Shown here piece after piece: positions 12,434 to 15,829 of a DNA stretch of 15,829 nt. The notes under the pieces were generated by a model. The model saw only the letters and a list, made by a program, of their open reading frames with translations, was not told where the DNA came from and ran no database searches. The DNA lies in NCBI GenBank assembly GCA_038223055.1, contig JBBRHF010000094.1, positions 1 through 15,829 on the forward strand, read 5' to 3'. The number at the start of each line of letters is the position of its first letter. Position 1 is the first letter of the stretch. This DNA comes from JBBRHF01 sp038223055 (GTDB lineage Bacteria; Actinomycetota; Actinomycetes; JACCUZ01). The position numbers were made by a program, and so were the translations under genes.

Positions 12434-14944
12434 CTATTCGGTCGCGATCGCCTCGAGCACGTTCAATCGGGAGGCCCGACGAGCCGGCAGCCAGGCGGCA
12501 AGCACGCCCGCCAGGGCCGCGCCCAGCAGATAGACCAGCAGCGTGGTGACCGGGAAGCCGAGCTCGGTCACGCCCTGGCCCTTGAGCGCCTGCTGCAAGG
12601 CCACCCCGAACGCCGAGCCGACGACCAGTCCCAGCAGCCCGCCGAATGCGCAGATCAACACGGCCTCGACCCGGATCATCCGCTTGACCTGCTTCCGGGC
12701 CATACCGACGGCCCGCAGCAGCCCGAGCTCGCGGGTGCGCTCGATCACCGACAGCGCGAGCGTGTTGATCACGCCCAGCAAGGCGATGAGCACCGACAGA
12801 CCCAGCAGGATGTTGATGATCGTGACGATCTGGTTGACCTGTGCGGCCGCCTGGTCGACGAACTCGGACTGATCCTCGACGGTCACGTTGGGGTAGGCCG
12901 CGACGGCCGCCTCCAGCCCCTTGCGCACGGTCGCCGACGAGGCACCGTCGGCCAGGCCCACGAGCCCAGCAACGTTGCGCTGGCTGGTGAAGCCCTTGGC
13001 CTGCGCCTCGTTCACGAGGTAGTCGCCGAGCAACTGGTTGGCCTTGTAGGTGCCCTCGACCCGCAGGGTCTGCACCCCCGTGCGGGCGAGCTGCAGCGAC
13101 AGCGTGTCGCCGGGCTTGACCTTTTGCGCTTTCGCCGCGTCCTCCGAGAGCAGGATCGAGTCGGGACCGAGCCGGGCCGACCCCGAGACGGTCTGCACGG
13201 TGACCAGGTCATCGAGCGCGGAGCTGGGCAGGGCCGTGACGAACTTCTCCTTGCCGGCGATGCGGACCGCGTCGGCCTTGATGCCGACAGCGTCCTTGAC
13301 CCCCGGTTGGGAGGTGACCTTGGTGAACACGTCGTCGGGGAATCCCGGCCCCTGCACGTTGAGCACGAAGTCGGCCCGAAGGGCCTTCTCCGTGACGAGC
13401 GCGACGCTGGACTTGAGCGACGCACCGAGCACCGTGACCGCGCTGATCAGGGCCACCCCGATCATCAGTGCCGCAGCCGTGGCGGCGGTTCGCCGCGGGT
13501 TGCGTACGGCGTTCTCCGTGCCCAGTCGCCCGGGAAGCCGTCGCGAGAACACCCGACCCACGACCGAGGCGGCCGGTCGGGAGATCAGCGGCGAGAGCAT
13601 CGCGATGCCCACGAACGTGAACAGCGTCCCGACGCCCAGCAAGGGGAGGCCGCCGTCGGCGAGGGCCTTGGCCATGCCGGCGCCCCCGAGGACGAGCAGA
13701 ACCAGACCGCCGATGGTCTGGCGGTGCAGCGACCGGTCCGGCGTCGCCGCCTCGCGCATCGCCGCGATCGGTGCGACCCGCCCAGCGCGCCGCGCCGGCA
13801 GCAGTGCGGCCGCGGCGGTCACCAGGGTGCCGACGAGGACCGCCGCGATCACGGTCCGCGCGGCGACGATGGTCGGACCGTCGGGCAGCTCGGCGCCGAA
13901 CACGCCGAACAACGCCTTGAGGCCCAGGGCGACGCCGATCCCGAGCACGAGGCCGACCACCGAGCTGATCAGCCCGACGACCACGGCCTCGAGCAGCACG
14001 GCGCGGTTGACCTGGCCGCGGCTGGCGCCGAGGGCGCGCATCAGCGCGAGCTCTCGAGTCCGCTGGGCCACCAGCATCGAGAAGGTGTTGAAGATGATGA
14101 ATGCACCGACGAACAGAGCGATGAGCGCGAAGGTCAGCAGGAATGTGTTGAAGAACCCGAGGCCCTCCTTGACGTCGCTGGACTGGTCCTTGGCCAGCTG
14201 CGCACCTGTGATCGCCTTGACCCCGGCTGGGAGAACCTTCGCGACCCGGTCGCGCAATTCCTGCTGGCCCACCCCGTCCTTGGCTGCAACGCTGATGTCG
14301 CTGTAGCCATTGGGAACGTCGAGGACGCGTTGGGCGGTGGCCGTGTCGAAGAAGATCGTTGTCTCCCCGGCCAGGGAGCCCTTGCCGTCATATTCCACGA
14401 TGCCGGCGATGGTGTAGGGCTTGAGCGGGGCGTCGGTGAGCACCGGCGCGACGTCGCCGACGCGGTAGCCCGCCTTCTCGGCCATCGAACGGTTGATGGC
14501 GATCTCGTCGCCGTTCTGCGGCGCGGTGCCCTCGGAGATCTTGCCCGTCCGCAGCCGGTTGGACTCGGTCCAGTTGAAGGCAAGGGTGGGTGCGCCGCCC
14601 GTCGTGACGACCTTGCCCTTCTTGTTGACCAGTTGGGCGGACCCGGCCACCGAACCCGAGACCGCGTCGACGCCGTCGAGGGTACTGATCTTGTCGACGA
14701 GATCGGCCGGCAGCACTTTGCCGCCGCCGAAGCCGTTGCCGGTGTTGGAGCTGATGGTCTTCGGGCTGACGTCGACGGCGACGTTCCGGTTGGTGGTCGC
14801 GAACAGGTCGTCGAACACCCGACCGAGGCTGTCGGTCAGCACGAACGCCCCGGCGACGAAAGACACGCCGAGCACGATGGAGGCGGCCGAGAGCAGCAGC
14901 CGGAGCTTGCGAGCCCGCAGGCTCTTGAAGGTTGCGCGCAGCAT
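12434..14944 (-). CDS. ABC transporter permease, duplicated FtsX/MacB type
   Basis: This 836-residue integral membrane permease is the partner of the ATPase encoded just upstream. The N terminus FKSLRARKLRLLLSAASIVLG starts the first membrane helix (about 14-37), followed by an extracytoplasmic MacB-type domain (about 40-260). A first FtsX block at 265-385 contains QRTRELALMRALGAS (294-308). Two further helices lie at about 410-454. A second half then repeats the plan, with a helix at 488-510, an outer domain at about 520-700, and a second FtsX block at 706-836 containing ERTRELGLLRAVGMA (735-749). That gives about ten membrane helices. Such mechanotransmission-type permeases export or extract lipids, peptides or antibiotics, or signal to periplasmic partners; the substrate is unknown. 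The ATG at 14944 has GAGGG about 9 nt upstream and lies 5 nt from the ATPase stop, so the two form an operon. Confidence 0.93.
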   Translation of the reverse strand: MLRATFKSLRARKLRLLLSAASIVLGVSFVAGAFVLTDSLGRVFDDLFATTNRNVAVDVSPKTISSNTGNGFGGGKVLPADLVDKISTLDGVDAVSGSVAGSAQLVNKKGKVVTTGGAPTLAFNWTESNRLRTGKISEGTAPQNGDEIAINRSMAEKAGYRVGDVAPVLTDAPLKPYTIAGIVEYDGKGSLAGETTIFFDTATAQRVLDVPNGYSDISVAAKDGVGQQELRDRVAKVLPAGVKAITGAQLAKDQSSDVKEGLGFFNTFLLTFALIALFVGAFIIFNTFSMLVAQRTRELALMRALGASRGQVNRAVLLEAVVVGLISSVVGLVLGIGVALGLKALFGVFGAELPDGPTIVAARTVIAAVLVGTLVTAAAALLPARRAGRVAPIAAMREAATPDRSLHRQTIGGLVLLVLGGAGMAKALADGGLPLLGVGTLFTFVGIAMLSPLISRPAASVVGRVFSRRLPGRLGTENAVRNPRRTAATAAALMIGVALISAVTVLGASLKSSVALVTEKALRADFVLNVQGPGFPDDVFTKVTSQPGVKDAVGIKADAVRIAGKEKFVTALPSSALDDLVTVQTVSGSARLGPDSILLSEDAAKAQKVKPGDTLSLQLARTGVQTLRVEGTYKANQLLGDYLVNEAQAKGFTSQRNVAGLVGLADGASSATVRKGLEAAVAAYPNVTVEDQSEFVDQAAAQVNQIVTIINILLGLSVLIALLGVINTLALSVIERTRELGLLRAVGMARKQVKRMIRVEAVLICAFGGLLGLVVGSAFGVALQQALKGQGVTELGFPVTTLLVYLLGAALAGVLAAWLPARRASRLNVLEAIATE

Positions 14945-14949
14945 CGGGC

Positions 14950-15735
14950 TCAGCCCTCGTCGGTGAAGTGGCCGGCCACGTCGAAACGCTTCATCCGCTC
15001 CAGCACGCCCTCGGCGTCCGGGTCGGCCATCTCATCGACGATATGACCGTCGGCGAGGAAGAGCACGCGCTCGGCGTAGGACGCCGCGTTGGGGTCGTGC
15101 GTGACCATCACGACCGTCTGGCCGAGCTCGCGGACCGACTTGCGCAGGAAGCCCAGGACCTCGGCGCCGGCGCGGGAGTCAAGGTTTCCGGTGGGCTCGT
15201 CGGCGAAGATGATCTGAGGTCGACTGGCCAGCGCCCGCGCGCAGGCCACCCGTTGCTGCTGGCCTCCCGAGAGCTCGGTGGGCCGGTGGTTGAGCCGGTC
15301 GCGCAGCCCGATCGTGTCGATGACCGTGTCCAGCCACTCCTGGTCAGGCTTGCGACCGGCGATGTCCATCGGCAGGGTGATGTTCTCGATCGCGGTCAGC
15401 GTGGGCAGCAGGTTGAACGACTGAAAGACGAAGCCGACAGCGTCTCGGCGCAGCCGGGTGAGCCGCTTGTCGTCGAGCTTGGTGATGTCCACGTCGCCGA
15501 CGTAGACGGCGCCGTCGGTCACGTCGTCCAGCCCGGCCAGGCAGTGCATCAGGGTCGACTTGCCCGAACCCGACGGGCCCATGATGGCCGTGAACTGCCC
15601 GCGGGGCAGGTCGCAGCTGACCGCGTCCAGTGCCACGACCCGGGTGTCGCCGGAGCCGTAGATCTTGGTCAGGCGGTCGGCGCGCGCCGCCATCGGCGAG
15701 TCCACGGTGGTGGCTTCGGTGGTCTTCATGGTCAC
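14950..15735 (-). CDS. ABC transporter ATP-binding protein (LolD/MacB type)
   Basis: This 261-residue cytoplasmic ATPase energises the neighbouring FtsX-type permease. All nucleotide-binding motifs are intact. Walker A is GPSGSGKS (53-60), the Q-loop is FQSFNLLP (Q105), the signature is LSGGQQQR (155-162), Walker B is IIFADEPTGNLDS (E180), and the switch histidine is in VTHD (H213). The DEPTGNLDS and QSFNLLP wording is typical of the LolD/MacB/FtsE group. The GTG start at 15735 is favoured over the ATG two codons later because GGGAG lies 7 nt before the GTG. The permease begins 5 nt after its stop, so translation is coupled. Upstream lie a -10 candidate, a palindrome and an 11-bp-period repeat that could respond to an OmpR-type regulator. 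Confidence 0.95.
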   Translation of the reverse strand: MTMKTTEATTVDSPMAARADRLTKIYGSGDTRVVALDAVSCDLPRGQFTAIMGPSGSGKSTLMHCLAGLDDVTDGAVYVGDVDITKLDDKRLTRLRRDAVGFVFQSFNLLPTLTAIENITLPMDIAGRKPDQEWLDTVIDTIGLRDRLNHRPTELSGGQQQRVACARALASRPQIIFADEPTGNLDSRAGAEVLGFLRKSVRELGQTVVMVTHDPNAASYAERVLFLADGHIVDEMADPDAEGVLERMKRFDVAGHFTDEG

Positions 15736-15767
15736 AGCTGTGCTCCCTCAGAGGTTGTCCTGTCTCC

Positions 15768-15773
15768 ACCGTA
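15768..15773 (-). promoter_or_regulatory. Candidate -10 box for the ABC operon
   Basis: The minus strand reads TACGGT here, fitting TANNNT, about 33 nt before the GTG start at 15735. A start near 15761 would leave a leader of about 26 nt carrying GAGGGAG. No TTGACA-like -35 is seen, consistent with an activator-dependent promoter. Confidence 0.4.
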
Positions 15774-15780
15774 AAGGTGT

Positions 15781-15803
15781 GGACCCGGGCCGAGGCCGGG
15801 TCC
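15781..15803. promoter_or_regulatory. Palindrome upstream of the ABC operon
   Basis: GGACCCGG (15781-15788) and CCGGGTCC (15796-15803) form perfect 8-bp arms around a 7-nt spacer. The site lies just upstream of the proposed -10, covering the -35 region. It could be a repressor operator, or a terminator hairpin of whatever gene lies beyond the right edge. Confidence 0.4.
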
Positions 15804-15805
15804 GG

Positions 15806-15823
15806 GGGTGAATCCAGGGTGAA
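15806..15823 (-). promoter_or_regulatory. 11-bp-period direct repeat, OmpR/PhoP-like operator candidate
   Basis: On the minus strand TTCACCC occurs twice with an 11-bp period, as GTTCACCCTGG then ATTCACCCCCG. Seven conserved bases plus four variable ones per helical turn is the layout bound by OmpR-family response regulators. GTTCACC resembles the core of Streptomyces PhoP (PHO box) units as I recall it. The pair lies about 45-62 bp upstream of the proposed start site, a usual activator position. Confidence 0.4.
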
Positions 15824-15829
15824 CTCAGC

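Noticed and set aside
13124..15046. Long plus-strand frames opposite the ABC permease and ATPase.
   Set aside because: The minus-strand reading gives intact FtsX and ABC ATPase motifs. The plus-strand translations are featureless and compositionally biased.
1..15829. Insertion sequences, tRNA/rRNA genes, CRISPR arrays, prophage or defence genes.
   Set aside because: No transposase, integrase, tRNA-like cloverleaf, regularly spaced palindromic repeats or defence-type domains were seen. Gene spacing and composition look uniform throughout.

Overview
The window is about 15.8 kb of very GC-rich, densely coding DNA. It holds twelve confidently readable protein genes and no RNA genes, mobile elements or CRISPR arrays. 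The host is almost certainly an actinobacterium of the mycothiol-producing Actinomycetia. This rests on GC bias, frequent GTG starts, a mycothiol-biosynthesis ligase (mshC), a coenzyme F420-type oxidoreductase, a PAC2-family protein, and a gene order resembling the Mycobacterium tuberculosis Rv2124c-Rv2136c neighbourhood (metH, PAC2, mshC, SCO1664-like, DUF3090, histidine phosphatase, uppP). I cannot name the genus.

Layout. (1) 60-1940, plus strand: an F420-dependent luciferase-like oxidoreductase and uppP (undecaprenyl-diphosphate phosphatase), 3 nt apart. (2) 1960-3420, minus strand: a secreted coiled-coil M23 peptidoglycan hydrolase, convergent with uppP. A 233-bp divergent regulatory region (3421-3653) follows; it carries a perfect 19-nt AT-rich palindrome and a near-perfect 15-nt direct repeat. 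(3) 3654-7183, plus strand: a histidine phosphatase of the MSMEG_4193 type, a DUF3090 zinc-ribbon-like protein, an SCO1664-family atypical-kinase-like protein, and mshC. Each gene has a -10-like hexamer only 6-8 nt before its start codon, which suggests leaderless transcripts. mshC carries an unusual tandem-repeat insertion near its C terminus. (4) 7203-8060, minus strand: a PAC2-family protein. Its stop codon and that of mshC lie in the two arms of one inverted repeat. (5) 8168-12384, plus strand: full-length cobalamin-dependent methionine synthase (metH) followed at once by a HAD-family phosphatase. (6) 12434-15735, minus strand: an ABC exporter-type permease (FtsX/MacB fold) and its ATPase. 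Upstream of the ATPase are a -10 candidate, a palindrome and an 11-bp-period direct repeat resembling an OmpR/PhoP-type operator.

Functional themes are cell-envelope turnover (uppP, M23 hydrolase, possibly the ABC exporter), thiol and one-carbon/sulfur metabolism (mshC uses cysteine; metH makes methionine), and a poorly understood conserved three-gene module (phosphatase, DUF3090, kinase-like) abutting mshC. Most of the window is conserved core chromosome. The less ordinary items are the mshC repeat tract with its G-quadruplex-like DNA, the run of leaderless promoters, the palindrome between the hydrolase and the phosphatase, and the putative response-regulator operator at the right edge.
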